In this document: positions 21,128 through 31,847 of the stretch, one piece after another | How positions within the stretch are numbered: position 1 is the stretch's first letter | How the letters are laid out: each line of letters starts with the position of its first letter | Assembly (NCBI RefSeq): GCF_017348915.1 | Contig: NZ_CP071383.1 | Span: 2,604,001-2,668,000 of the forward strand | Direction: 5' to 3' | DNA: 64,000 nt | Source: Leclercia pneumoniae | GTDB lineage: Bacteria > Pseudomonadota > Gammaproteobacteria > Enterobacterales > Enterobacteriaceae | Program-made: the position numbers and the translations under genes | The notes under the pieces: generated by a model | Databases searched by the model: none | Told to the model about the DNA's origin: nothing | What the model saw: the letters and a program-made list of their open reading frames with translations, nothing else

Positions 21128-23205
21128 TACTGGCCTCCAATGGTGGCGGTCATACGAATATGACGGTTGTCCGACAGCTCGAGATTCGACAGAACCACCA
21201 GCTGCGGCAGGCTGCGACGCAGGAAGCGCGAGAGCAGTGGACGCAGCGCATGGTTGACCAGCAGCACCGGCGGTGCCCCCAGCATCTCCTGACGACGCAA
21301 CGCTTCTTGCGACTGAGCCAGCAGGCGATCTGCCAGCCCAGGCTCCAGACCACCGCCGCCCTGCAATGCCTGAAGCAATAGACGTTCAAGCGGCGTATCA
21401 AGGCCAATCACCTGCACCTCGTCGTTGCCCGGGAACCATTGTTGAGTTATGGCACGACCCAGCGCCACGCGCACCACCGCCGTCAGTTCATGCGGATCGC
21501 TTTGCAGCGGCGCGTGCTCGGCCAGGGTTTCCAGAATGGTACGCATATCGCGGATAGGCACCTTCTCTTCAAGCAGATTCTGCAGCACTTTATGCAGCGT
21601 GGTGAGGGTCACTACACCCGGCACCAGATCTTCCGTCAGCTTCGGCATCTCCTGGGTGACGCGGTCAAGCAACTGCTGCGCCTCCTGGCGACCGAACAGT
21701 TCGGCCGAGAACTGGCCAATCAGGTGGTTAAGATGGGTTGCCACAACGGTACTGGCTTCCACCACGGTGTATCCCTGAATTTGCGCCTGCTCTTTCAGGG
21801 CGCTCTCAATCCAGATTGCCGCCAGGCCAAACGCCGGGTCAGTGGTCTGCTCCCCTGGCAGCGTCCCCGCCGCCGTGCCTGGGTTAATGGCCAGCCAGCG
21901 CCCCGGATAAGCATCACCACTGCCAATCTCAACCCCTTTCATCAGGATACGGTAGCGAGCAGGTGGCAGATCCATATTGTCGCGGATATGCACTACCGGC
22001 GGCAGGAAGCCCATATCCTGGGCAAACTTCTTACGAATACTGCGAATACGCCCCAACAGCTCACCGTCCTGCTGGAAATCAACCATCGGGATAAGGCGGT
22101 AACCCACCTCCATACCCAGAGAGTCTTCCAGTTGAACATCATTCCAGGTCGCTTCAACCGCCTGGCTGTTCTCCGGCATTTTCACCGGCGCCGGCTCCGC
22201 CTTCGGTTTGGTTTCACGTCCGCGCAGCCACCACGCCAGCCCCAACAGCGCACCGGTGAAGAGCAGGAAGACAAAGTTAGGCATGCCAGGTACCAGACCC
22301 AGCAGACCCAGAACGGCGGCGCTCAGCAACATCACGCTCGGGTTGCTGAACAGCTGGCCAACCATCTGCTGACCCACATCCTGGTCAGTAGCCACGCGGG
22401 TAACGATAACGCCCGCGGCGGTAGAGATAACCAGCGCAGGGATCTGTGCTACCAGGCCGTCACCAATGGTCAGCAGCGTATAGCTTTCGGCGGCATGTCC
22501 CATATCCATACCGTGTTGCAGAACCCCAACCAGCAGCCCCCCCACCACGTTGATCACCATGATCAGGATCCCCGCGATGGCATCGCCACGCACGAACTTA
22601 CTCGCCCCGTCCATCGAGCCGTAGAAGTCCGCTTCCTGGGTCACTTCCGAACGGCGTTTTTTCGCTTCATCTTCGGCGATCAGCCCGGCGTTCAGGTCGG
22701 CGTCGATCGCCATCTGTTTGCCCGGCATTCCGTCCAGCACGAAACGCGCGCCCACTTCGGCGATACGTCCCGCACCTTTGGTAATAACCATAAAGTTGAT
22801 GATAACGAGGATCACGAACACCACGATGCCGATGGCGAAGTTGCCGCCCACCAGGAAGTGGCCAAAGGCTTCCACCACTTTACCCGCTGCCGCAGCCCCC
22901 GTATGGCCATCCATCAGGATGATACGGGTTGAGGCCACGTTCAGCGCCAGGCGCAGCAAGGTGGTAAACAGCAGAATGGTTGGAAACGCGGCAAAGTCCA
23001 GCGTGCGCTGGGTGAACATCGCCACCAGCAGCACCATAATGGACAGTGCAATGTTAAAGGTAAAAAGCAGATCGAGGATGAATGCCGGCAGCGGCAGTAC
23101 CATCATCGACAGAATTAGCAGGATGAGAATCGGGCCGGCAAGGATTTGCCATTGCGTCGATTTCAGGTTGCCGGGCAGGCGCAACATTGCCACCAGATTA
23201 GCCAT
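21127..23205 (-). CDS. flhA: Flagellar type III export gate protein FlhA
   Basis: The main ring-forming membrane protein of the flagellar export apparatus, 692 residues as in E. coli. It has an N-terminal membrane domain with about eight segments (about 20-320). The FHIPEP-family signature region RIAEVGARFVLDGMPGKQMA lies near 150-170. The large cytoplasmic domain (about 360-692) forms the nonameric docking ring for chaperone-substrate complexes. It overlaps the end of flhB by 8 bases and the start of flhE by one. Confidence 0.98.
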   Translation of the reverse strand: MANLVAMLRLPGNLKSTQWQILAGPILILLILSMMVLPLPAFILDLLFTFNIALSIMVLLVAMFTQRTLDFAAFPTILLFTTLLRLALNVASTRIILMDGHTGAAAAGKVVEAFGHFLVGGNFAIGIVVFVILVIINFMVITKGAGRIAEVGARFVLDGMPGKQMAIDADLNAGLIAEDEAKKRRSEVTQEADFYGSMDGASKFVRGDAIAGILIMVINVVGGLLVGVLQHGMDMGHAAESYTLLTIGDGLVAQIPALVISTAAGVIVTRVATDQDVGQQMVGQLFSNPSVMLLSAAVLGLLGLVPGMPNFVFLLFTGALLGLAWWLRGRETKPKAEPAPVKMPENSQAVEATWNDVQLEDSLGMEVGYRLIPMVDFQQDGELLGRIRSIRKKFAQDMGFLPPVVHIRDNMDLPPARYRILMKGVEIGSGDAYPGRWLAINPGTAAGTLPGEQTTDPAFGLAAIWIESALKEQAQIQGYTVVEASTVVATHLNHLIGQFSAELFGRQEAQQLLDRVTQEMPKLTEDLVPGVVTLTTLHKVLQNLLEEKVPIRDMRTILETLAEHAPLQSDPHELTAVVRVALGRAITQQWFPGNDEVQVIGLDTPLERLLLQALQGGGGLEPGLADRLLAQSQEALRRQEMLGAPPVLLVNHALRPLLSRFLRRSLPQLVVLSNLELSDNRHIRMTATIGGQ

Positions 23206-24346
23206 CAGTGTCCTTCTCGTTCAAAAAATCCAGCGCTTCAGGCACTGGCAAATTCACCGGTTTCACAGGTTGTTGACCGCCGGCCAGACGCCAGCGCTTC
23301 AACTGCCAAACCCACGCCAACACTTCCGCTACCGCGGCATAGAGCTGACCTGGGATCTGCTGTCCAATTTCAGCGTGGCGATAAAGGGCACGCGCCAGCG
23401 GCGGCGCCTCCAGCATCGGCACGCGATTTTCACTACCAATCTCACGAATTCGCAGGGCGATAAGACCTGCCCCTTTCGCCACCACCTTCGGCGCGCTCAT
23501 TTTGTTTTCGTCGTACTGCAAGGCCACGGAGTAGTGCGTCGGGTTGGTGACAATCACGTCCGCTTTTGGCACATCCTCCATCATGCGGCGTCGGGCAGCG
23601 GCGCGCTGCATTTGACGGATACGCCCCTTCACGTGCGGGTCGCCTTCCATCTGCTTATATTCGTCACGGATATCCTGGCGGGACATCCGCAGTTTTTTGA
23701 TGTGGCTGTAAATCTGGAAGATGACGTCAAAGCCCACCATCGGAATGATCGACAGCACCACCAGTAGAGCGCACAAGCCAACCAGGTTGAGGGCATTCGA
23801 GATGGCGGTAACGGGCGATTCACTGATCAGCCGCATCATGTCAGGCCAGTGCAGCCACAGATAGAAGCCTGCGGCGCTGCCCATCAACGTCGCTTTCAGA
23901 ATCGCTTTCAGCAACTCGGCACCGGTCTGGGCGGAGAACATGCGTTTAATACCGGGCAGCGGGTTAAGCTTGGAAAACTTAGGCTGCAGCGATTTACCGC
24001 TAAAGACCAGCCCGCCGAGCAGAACCGGGGAGATAAGCGCCACCAGAACCACGCCGACAATCAGCGGCAACAGCGCCACCATAGCGCCTTTAATCAGCAG
24101 AATAATCTGTCCGAGGATCAGGTTGGGGTCGTTAACCATACTGTGGTCAAAACGCAGCCCGGCCGAAAGCATCCCTGCCAGCCTGCGGGCAAGAGACTCC
24201 CCGCCAAACCAGATAATGCACACGCCTACCACTAAAATGAGCAGGGAGGTGAGTTCTCTGGATCGGGGTATTTGCCCTTCCTCACGCGCTTTATCAAGTC
24301 GGTGGGGTGTGGGGGCTTCTGTTTTGTCGTCGCTGTCGTCTGCCAC
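23198..24346 (-). CDS. flhB: Flagellar export switch protein FlhB
   Basis: Controls the change of export from rod/hook to filament substrates. It has 382 residues with four N-terminal membrane segments and the autocleavage motif NPTHYSVAL near residue 269, where cleavage between Asn and Pro triggers the switch. The N-terminus DDKTEAPTPHRLDKAREEG is the conserved export-entry region. It heads flhBAE and lies 145 bp downstream of cheZ, separated by a terminator. Confidence 0.98.
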   Translation of the reverse strand: MADDSDDKTEAPTPHRLDKAREEGQIPRSRELTSLLILVVGVCIIWFGGESLARRLAGMLSAGLRFDHSMVNDPNLILGQIILLIKGAMVALLPLIVGVVLVALISPVLLGGLVFSGKSLQPKFSKLNPLPGIKRMFSAQTGAELLKAILKATLMGSAAGFYLWLHWPDMMRLISESPVTAISNALNLVGLCALLVVLSIIPMVGFDVIFQIYSHIKKLRMSRQDIRDEYKQMEGDPHVKGRIRQMQRAAARRRMMEDVPKADVIVTNPTHYSVALQYDENKMSAPKVVAKGAGLIALRIREIGSENRVPMLEAPPLARALYRHAEIGQQIPGQLYAAVAEVLAWVWQLKRWRLAGGQQPVKPVNLPVPEALDFLNEKDTDG

Positions 24347-24448
24347 GGCAAGCGTCCCGCAGGTAGAAGTTTGGCAATATCATGCCAGCCGCCTGCAAAG
24401 CTAATGGGCAGAGTAAGGGTCAAAAAGGGCAGGTTTTTCGGATATAGG

Positions 24449-24483
24449 CAAAAAAGCTCCGGTTTCGTTGCCAAAACCGGAGC
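24449..24483 (-). terminator. Rho-independent terminator of the tar-cheZ operon
   Basis: GCTCCGGTTT (24456-24465) and AAACCGGAGC (24474-24483) form a perfect 10-bp stem. The A-run before it (24450-24455) is the U-tract on the minus strand. It ends the chemotaxis operon before flhBAE, which must have its own class-2 promoter in 24347-24448; no clear elements were assigned. Confidence 0.94.
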
Positions 24484-24491
24484 GATTCAGA

Positions 24492-25136
24492 TTAGAAACC
24501 TAAGCTGTCCAGCAGGTCGTCGACCTGATCCTGGCTGGCAACCACACCGGCTTTGGTGGTGTCGAGCTGCGGGCCATTGAGCAGGCTTTCGTTTTCACGC
24601 TTCGGACGGGCGGCAGGCTCTGGCATATTTTCCAGCAGTACCATCAGCAACTGACGCTCAATCTCCTGGATCACATCCATCATCCGCTTGATAACCTGAC
24701 CGGTCAGGTCCTGGAAATCCTGCGCCATCATGATGTCCAGCAGCTGGGCGTTAGTGAAGCTGGTATGACCCGGCACCGCTTTCAGATACTGACGGGTGTC
24801 CGTCACCAGCTCACGCGCATCAGAGAGCTCAATCGGGTCTTCGAACCACTCATCCCAGCGTTTGGTCAGGTCTTTGGCGCCCTTCTCCATCTCGTCCTGG
24901 TGCGGCTGAGACGCTTCAACGCTGTTCAGCGCACGTTCAGCCGCCTGAGCGGTCATCTGTACCACATAATCGAGACGGTCGCGCGCATCCGGAATCGCTT
25001 CCGCGGCTTCGGCAATCGCCTGATCCAGACCCAATTCGCGCAGACTGTCGCGCAGCATGCGCGTCAGGCTACCGATACGGGCTATGATTTCGCTGGGTGA
25101 ATGCTCCTCAGCGGGTTTAATTGCAGGCTGCATCAT
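24492..25136 (-). CDS. cheZ: CheY-P phosphatase CheZ
   Basis: Dephosphorylates CheY to end the tumble signal. The ATG at 25136 gives 214 residues, the E. coli length, with AAGGTGG at good distance; upstream GTG codons would overlap the ribosome site. The catalytic Gln lies in the [19 protein letters not shown] helix (about 140-158). The C-terminal CheY-binding peptide [14 protein letters not shown] is intact. Last gene of the tar-tap-cheRBYZ operon. Confidence 0.97.
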   Translation of the reverse strand: MMQPAIKPAEEHSPSEIIARIGSLTRMLRDSLRELGLDQAIAEAAEAIPDARDRLDYVVQMTAQAAERALNSVEASQPHQDEMEKGAKDLTKRWDEWFEDPIELSDARELVTDTRQYLKAVPGHTSFTNAQLLDIMMAQDFQDLTGQVIKRMMDVIQEIERQLLMVLLENMPEPAARPKRENESLLNGPQLDTTKAGVVASQDQVDDLLDSLGF

Positions 25137-25146
25137 ATTCACCACC

Positions 25147-26598
<1,452 letters not shown>

Positions 26599-26602
<4 letters not shown>

Positions 26603-27465
26603 GCTTTATCCTTACTCAGCGCATATACCGTTTGCCCACGCAGGCTAAACTCACGCACGAGGTTGCTGAAGTTCTCCGAGTGCCCGGCAAACAGTAATCC
26701 GTCCGGCTTGAGCAACGGTACAAAGCGACGCAGAATCTCCTGTTGCGTCGTTTTGTCGAAATAGATCATAACGTTACGGCAAAAAATTGCGTCAAAGGGT
26801 CCCGGCACGTTGTACTGCTTATCCAGCAGGTTCAGTTGGGTAAACTCCACGTTGTTGGCCAGCTCCTGACGCACCCGCACCAGCCCCTCGTGCGGGCCGG
26901 TACCGCGCATGAAGTATCGCTGTAGCTGCTGGGGCGACAGCGTTTTCAGCTCATCCTGACGATAGATACCGCTTTGCGCCTTTTGCAGCACTTCGGTATC
27001 GATATCGCTGGCGAACACTTTCCAGCGCCCCGGCGCGGTGCCGAGCGTATCCGCCAGCGTAATCGCCAGTGAATAGGGCTCTTCTCCGGTTGAGGCCGCC
27101 GCGCTCCAGACCCGGTACTCTCCGCTACGCCGACGAGCATGCTCCGCCAGCACCGGAAAGTGATGGCCTTCGCGGAAAAATGCCGTCAGGTTGGTGGTCA
27201 GCGAGTTGATAAACGCTTGCCACTCCGCGCTGTTCGGGTTTGCTTCGAGCATGCCCAGGTAGCGGCCAAAATCGTCCAGTTCCAGGGTCCGCAACCGCCG
27301 AACCAGCCGGTTGTAGACCATGTCGCGCTTGTGATCGGCTAGCACGATCCCGGCACGCTGGTAGATTAACTGACATATCCGACGGAAATGCGCATCGGAC
27401 AGCGCGAGGCGCTGTGTCATCTGCAAAAGTAATGACGATTGCCCTGAGGGCAGAGATGATGTCAT
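26599..27465 (-). CDS. cheR: Chemoreceptor methyltransferase CheR
   Basis: A SAM-dependent methyltransferase that methylates receptor glutamates. It has 288 residues: an N-terminal helical domain (about 1-90) binding the receptor methylation region, and a Rossmann domain with the SAM loop [14 protein letters not shown] (about 118-131) and [11 protein letters not shown] beta-subdomain binds the NWETF-type tail of major receptors, found here at the end of Tar as NWESF. Confidence 0.98.
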
Positions 27466-27484
27466 AGCGCCTTCTTTATCACTT

Positions 27485-29086
27485 TCAGGATCCCACTGGC
27501 ACGGCTTGTGACCGTCCGACTTCTGTTACTTTTACGACCTGCTCACTTACATTAAAAACGGCCACCAGCGAGGTCAGGTGATCCGCCTGGTTGGCTAACT
27601 GGTCGGTAGCGGCGGCCGCCTCTTCTACAAGGGCGGCGTTCTGTTGCGTTACCTGATCCATCTGGCTTACGGCCTGGGCAACCTGTTCAATTCCCCGGCG
27701 CTGCTCATCCGATGCGGAGGCAATCTCTCCCATAATGTCGTTCACCCGCGTCACCGAACTGACGATCTCCGTCATGGTCTTCGCGGCGGTGTCTACCAGT
27801 TCGGAACCCTGCTGAACGCGGGAGACCGATTCTTCAATCAGCACTTTGATCTCTTTTGCCGCGTTGGCGCTCCGGCTGGCCAGATTACGTACCTCACCGG
27901 CGACAACGGCAAATCCCCGTCCCTGCTCCCCGGCTCGGGCAGCTTCGACCGCCGCGTTCAGCGCCAGGATGTTGGTCTGGAACGCGATACCGTCAATCAC
28001 GCTAATAATGTCGCCAATTTTCTGCGAGCTGGTGGCGATATCCGACATGGTGCGCGCCACGTGGGTTGCTTGATCGCCCCCTTTTTTCGCCGTCTGCGCA
28101 GCGCTCTGCGCCAGGCCAGATGCCTGGCGAGCGTTGTCGGCGTTCTGACTGACGGTCGCCGTCAGCTGTTCCATGCTGGCTGCCGTCTGCGCCAGCGAGG
28201 CCGCCTGCTGCTCGGTGCGGGAAGAGAGATCATTGTTGCCTTCGGCGATCTCTGAAATCCCGGTGTGCATGGCATAGCTACCCTGCCGCACATTACTCAC
28301 CGTTTCCCGTAACGATCCCTGCATCGCCTTCAGGCTGGCAAAGATCGCCGATATTTCGTTTTTACCGTACACCGCCACCGGACGGGCAAGATCGCCTTTG
28401 GCGATGCTGTCGAAATGGCTGCTGATGATCGCCAGCGGCTGCACGATCATCCTGCGCGACCAGAACAGCGCCGCGCTGGTCAGCAGCGCGGCCAGAATCA
28501 CCACGGTGGTGAAGATCACACCGGACATGTGATAACTGGTGCGGCTGTCGGCCCCCGCCTTCTCGACGAAGTGGTTAATCTCCAGTTGCCAGGCATTGAA
28601 ACTCTTATCAAACGCCGCCTGCGACTCCTGCACCGGCGCGGTGAGGAAGTCCGACAGCTGATTGTTTTCAAGCCATGTGGCCTGGTGCTCCAGATCGCCG
28701 TGCCACTGGGCATACCCTTTCTGCATGTCTGTACGCAGTTTTTTACCCTGCTCACTGAGGGTATCCTGCGCGATAAAAGCCTTAAACATCGTGTCAGCCT
28801 GCTTCAGGCTGTCGCGCGCGGTTACCATCAGCGCTTTAATGTCATCCGGCGGATAACTCAGCGCGGTTAAAGTTCCCGCCTTGTTGAGCGCGGTGCTGGC
28901 CTGTAAAAGCACGGCGCGGGTCTGCGCCAGTGCGGAGCGTTGTTGATTGCTGGTCTCGACTTCCTGCAAATTCTGATAGCCATCGCGAAACGCCCAAAAA
29001 GACAACCCGTTACTGCCAACCTGCAACACACCGCAAAGGATCAGAATCAAAAACAGTGTGGTCGAGATACGAATACGATTTAACAT
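27485..29086 (-). CDS. tap: Methyl-accepting chemotaxis protein Tap (low-abundance type)
   Basis: A membrane chemoreceptor; in E. coli Tap senses dipeptides via the periplasmic protein DppA. The start at 29086 (GGGAG 7 bases upstream) gives 533 residues, as in E. coli Tap. Two membrane segments (about 7-30 and 190-212) flank the four-helix sensor domain. They are followed by HAMP and the long methylated coiled coil with the invariant hairpin tip, [20 protein letters not shown]. The C-terminus lacks a CheR-docking pentapeptide, as in low-abundance receptors, so it depends on Tar or another receptor for adaptation. Ligand assignment is by homology only. Confidence 0.9.
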   Translation of the reverse strand: MLNRIRISTTLFLILILCGVLQVGSNGLSFWAFRDGYQNLQEVETSNQQRSALAQTRAVLLQASTALNKAGTLTALSYPPDDIKALMVTARDSLKQADTMFKAFIAQDTLSEQGKKLRTDMQKGYAQWHGDLEHQATWLENNQLSDFLTAPVQESQAAFDKSFNAWQLEINHFVEKAGADSRTSYHMSGVIFTTVVILAALLTSAALFWSRRMIVQPLAIISSHFDSIAKGDLARPVAVYGKNEISAIFASLKAMQGSLRETVSNVRQGSYAMHTGISEIAEGNNDLSSRTEQQAASLAQTAASMEQLTATVSQNADNARQASGLAQSAAQTAKKGGDQATHVARTMSDIATSSQKIGDIISVIDGIAFQTNILALNAAVEAARAGEQGRGFAVVAGEVRNLASRSANAAKEIKVLIEESVSRVQQGSELVDTAAKTMTEIVSSVTRVNDIMGEIASASDEQRRGIEQVAQAVSQMDQVTQQNAALVEEAAAATDQLANQADHLTSLVAVFNVSEQVVKVTEVGRSQAVPVGS

Positions 29087-29130
29087 CCACGCTCCCATTC
29101 AGCGGCCAGCAGCCGCGGTTTAAATTTCAG

Positions 29131-30798
29131 TCAAAATGATTCCCAGTTCTCTTCTTGTCCGGCTGTCGGCACGCGCAAGCTGCCTGGCGCGGCGGCGGAT
29201 GCCGTCGTACCAGGGTTTCTGCGGGCTGAAACCAATTTTGTAGGTGCTGCAGTAAGACGAAACGCCGAGACGGCCATCTTCAGACGACTCGCCTGGTCTT
29301 CCAGCGCAGCGGCCGCCGCAGCGGACTCCTGCACCAGCGCGGCGTTTTGTTGTGTTACCCGATCCATCTCTGATACCGCCAGAGCGACCTGATCGATACC
29401 CCGGCTCTGTTCATCAGATGCCGAAGCGATTTCACCCATGATGTCGTTTACGCGGGTCACCGCATTCACGATGTCATTCATGGTCTCGCCGGCGGTTTCG
29501 ACCAGCACCGAGCCGGTATCCACACGCGAGACGGAGTCTTCGATTAACGCTTTGATCTCTTTGGCGGCATTGGCGCTGCGGCTGGCGAGGTTACGTACCT
29601 CTCCTGCTACCACAGCGAAGCCACGCCCCTGCTCACCGGCGCGGGCAGCTTCTACCGCGGCGTTGAGGGCTAAAATATTGGTCTGGAAAGCAATACCGTC
29701 GATCACGCTGATGATGTCGGCGATTTTTCGCGAACTATCGGCAATCTCGTGCATGGTTTTCACCACGCCATCTACCACTTTCCCGCCGCGCTGGGCAGTT
29801 TCCGACGCACTTTCTGCCAGATGCGAGGCCTGACGCGCATTGTCGGCGTTTTGTTTTACCGTCGCGGTCAGCTGTTCCATGCTGGCGGCGGTCTCCTCCA
29901 GCGCGGAAGCTTGCTGCTCGGTACGGGAGGAGAGGTCATTGTTACCCATGGCGATTTCGCTGGTGCCGTCGTAGATGGCATCAGAGCCGTGACGCACATT
30001 GGTTACCGTTTCGCTAAGGGAGCGCTGCATATGATCCACGCTGCTGGCCAGTTCGCTGATTTCGTTGCGCCCGGAAATCACCAGCGTCTGGGTCAAATCG
30101 CCGCTGGCAATGTCACGGATATGGGTAATGACGCGCCCCAGCGGGTTGAGCAGAATATGGCGAATGCCGTACCAGACGCCGACCAGCACAATGACCAGCG
30201 CCAGTGCCAGCGATGCCATTTGCCATTTAGCAAACTGGTAGTCATTGGCGCTTTCGCTAAAGGCGGTGTGATACTGTTCGGCGCTGGCTTTGGCGTAGTC
30301 GCCAAGCGCGGCGCCGAGCGCGTTCTGCATCCCCTGCGTCGGCTGGGCAAAGTAGGCATCCATGTTCCCGCTTTCGAGGAACTGAATCAGCTCCGCCAGC
30401 GCGGCAGCATAGTTGCGGTACTTCTCTTCAATATTGTTACTGGCATCGACCATCGTCGGTAGCGGCGCGATAGCCTTAAAGGCCTCGTAGTGTTTACCGG
30501 CTTCATCCAGCGTGGTACGCGCATTCTTCAGCAGTTCCGTTTTGGCACTGCTCTGCTGGTTATTAGGATCCATCATCATCCGGGCGGAGGAGCGGCTGAG
30601 GTTGATGCGGGTTTGCAGCATCAGATCCCAGGTGGTGGTCAGCTCGCTTTGTTGCAGGCGTAAATCATTGGATGCGGCGAAGCTCTCCTGATTTTCCTTT
30701 AATGATGAGAAAAAGAGACCGCCGGAAATCAGCTGCAGAAGTGCGAAGACAACCAGCACTAACATCAGCATTGTGACAACGCGCATACGGTTCAACAT
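29131..30798 (-). CDS. tar: Methyl-accepting chemotaxis protein Tar (high-abundance type)
   Basis: The aspartate-type chemoreceptor, 555 residues. The N-terminal and sensor sequence ([33 protein letters not shown]-like helix and [14 protein letters not shown]) parallels E. coli Tar. The ligand-contact arginine region [15 protein letters not shown] is retained. The HAMP, methylation helices and hairpin tip are intact. The C-terminus ends in NWESF, the docking peptide for CheR and CheB. It is first in the tar-tap-cheRBYZ operon and has its own sigma-28 promoter at 30830-30856, despite being directly downstream of a pilus operon. Confidence 0.94.
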   Translation of the reverse strand: MLNRMRVVTMLMLVLVVFALLQLISGGLFFSSLKENQESFAASNDLRLQQSELTTTWDLMLQTRINLSRSSARMMMDPNNQQSSAKTELLKNARTTLDEAGKHYEAFKAIAPLPTMVDASNNIEEKYRNYAAALAELIQFLESGNMDAYFAQPTQGMQNALGAALGDYAKASAEQYHTAFSESANDYQFAKWQMASLALALVIVLVGVWYGIRHILLNPLGRVITHIRDIASGDLTQTLVISGRNEISELASSVDHMQRSLSETVTNVRHGSDAIYDGTSEIAMGNNDLSSRTEQQASALEETAASMEQLTATVKQNADNARQASHLAESASETAQRGGKVVDGVVKTMHEIADSSRKIADIISVIDGIAFQTNILALNAAVEAARAGEQGRGFAVVAGEVRNLASRSANAAKEIKALIEDSVSRVDTGSVLVETAGETMNDIVNAVTRVNDIMGEIASASDEQSRGIDQVALAVSEMDRVTQQNAALVQESAAAAAALEDQASRLKMAVSAFRLTAAPTKLVSARRNPGTTASAAAPGSLRVPTAGQEENWESF

Positions 30799-30829
30799 AC
30801 AACACCTTCTCCTGGATTGGTTATCGGTG

Positions 30830-30856
30830 TTATCGGCACAGCTGACGGGAACTTTA
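30830..30856 (-). promoter_or_regulatory. Sigma-28 (FliA) promoter of the tar operon
   Basis: On the minus strand TAAA (30853-30856), 15 bases, then GCCGATAA (30830-30837): a perfect match to the sigma-28 consensus TAAA-N15-GCCGATAA. It lies in the 83-bp gap between the last pilus gene and tar, so receptor expression stays under flagellar class-3 control regardless of the pilus operon. Confidence 0.95.
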
Positions 30857-30881
30857 CATTTGCGAAAGGGAAAAGCGCGGC

Positions 30882-31847
30882 TTAGAAGGCGACATCAACA
30901 ATCAGGGTATCGGTGTAACTACCGGCGGGCGGGGTGGCCTGGGTCGTCAGGACTTTGGCGGTGTAATTATAGGTACGCAGCAGGCCATCGGCACTGACCT
31001 GTGAGGAGGTGCCGCTGGACCAGCGCTCCGAACCGCTGCTTCCCCAGCGGTTGGCAGTGGCGCCTTTATAGATGTCATAGCTCATGCGGTTACTGCCGCT
31101 GGCCATTTGCCGCACGTTGTTAAGGGCGTTAGCGCCATTGTTAATGCCAATGGTGTAAACGCTGCCCTTGGTACAGGAGACAGAGATTGCCTGCGAGACC
31201 GTGGGGAAATTTTGCACCAGCGGCGCACTGTTGAAGTTGATATCCGGCGTGGTCATGGCGCTACAGTCATTGGTGACATTGATATCCACCGCGATGCTGG
31301 TGGTGACCGTACCGGTTTGCGGCGTAAGGCATAATCCGACCGCCCCCACCGAGCAGACATTGTAATAGATGCTGAAATTGAGGGTGACCCGATAGGGTCC
31401 GGCGGTGACATTCTGCCCGGCCAGGGTACGAAAATAGAGCGGAATATTATACTGCCGGCTGCCCAGCAGACCCAGCAGCGTGTTGCCGCTCCAGGTGTAG
31501 GTTCTGCCGATCTGCACTTCGTTAGCGGTATTACACCCGGAGGCGCCGCACAGCCGGACAGGGATGACGTCGGTGATTGCCGCATTATCGGTGCGTTTCA
31601 GGGTCGCGCGATTCGACGCGGCAATGGTGGCCCCGGTGTACGTTAAGGTGATGGAGTCGTTGGTCAGCAAATTCAGTATTGCATCGCAGTTCACGACCAG
31701 CGTGCCGGTGGTCTGCACTTCATTGCTACCGCTCAGCGCAAAAGAGGTCACGCTGCCAAAGTTGGCGTTCAGGGTGCTGGCAGTACAGGCTCCCCAGCTG
31801 GCGCCGGAGAGCATCAGCAGCACAAAGAGCAGTAGCAGGCGCTTCAT
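30882..31847 (-). CDS. Csu-type pilus tip adhesin (two spore-coat-U domains)
   Basis: Predicted tip subunit, equivalent to CsuE, of an archaic chaperone-usher pilus. The 321-residue protein has a signal peptide (about 1-19), an N-terminal domain (about 20-170) and a C-terminal spore-coat-U (SCPU) pilin domain (about 172-321). The C-terminal strand [11 protein letters not shown] has the pattern used in donor-strand exchange. Paired Cys residues are present in both domains. It overlaps the usher gene by 4 bases and is the last gene of the operon. Confidence 0.85.
   Translation of the reverse strand: MKRLLLLFVLLMLSGASWGACTASTLNANFGSVTSFALSGSNEVQTTGTLVVNCDAILNLLTNDSITLTYTGATIAASNRATLKRTDNAAITDVIPVRLCGASGCNTANEVQIGRTYTWSGNTLLGLLGSRQYNIPLYFRTLAGQNVTAGPYRVTLNFSIYYNVCSVGAVGLCLTPQTGTVTTSIAVDINVTNDCSAMTTPDINFNSAPLVQNFPTVSQAISVSCTKGSVYTIGINNGANALNNVRQMASGSNRMSYDIYKGATANRWGSSGSERWSSGTSSQVSADGLLRTYNYTAKVLTTQATPPAGSYTDTLIVDVAF

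Noticed and set aside
21439-22932. Open frame of 497 codons antisense to flhA
   Set aside because: Entirely within flhA on the other strand, with His/Arg/Gln-rich shadow composition.
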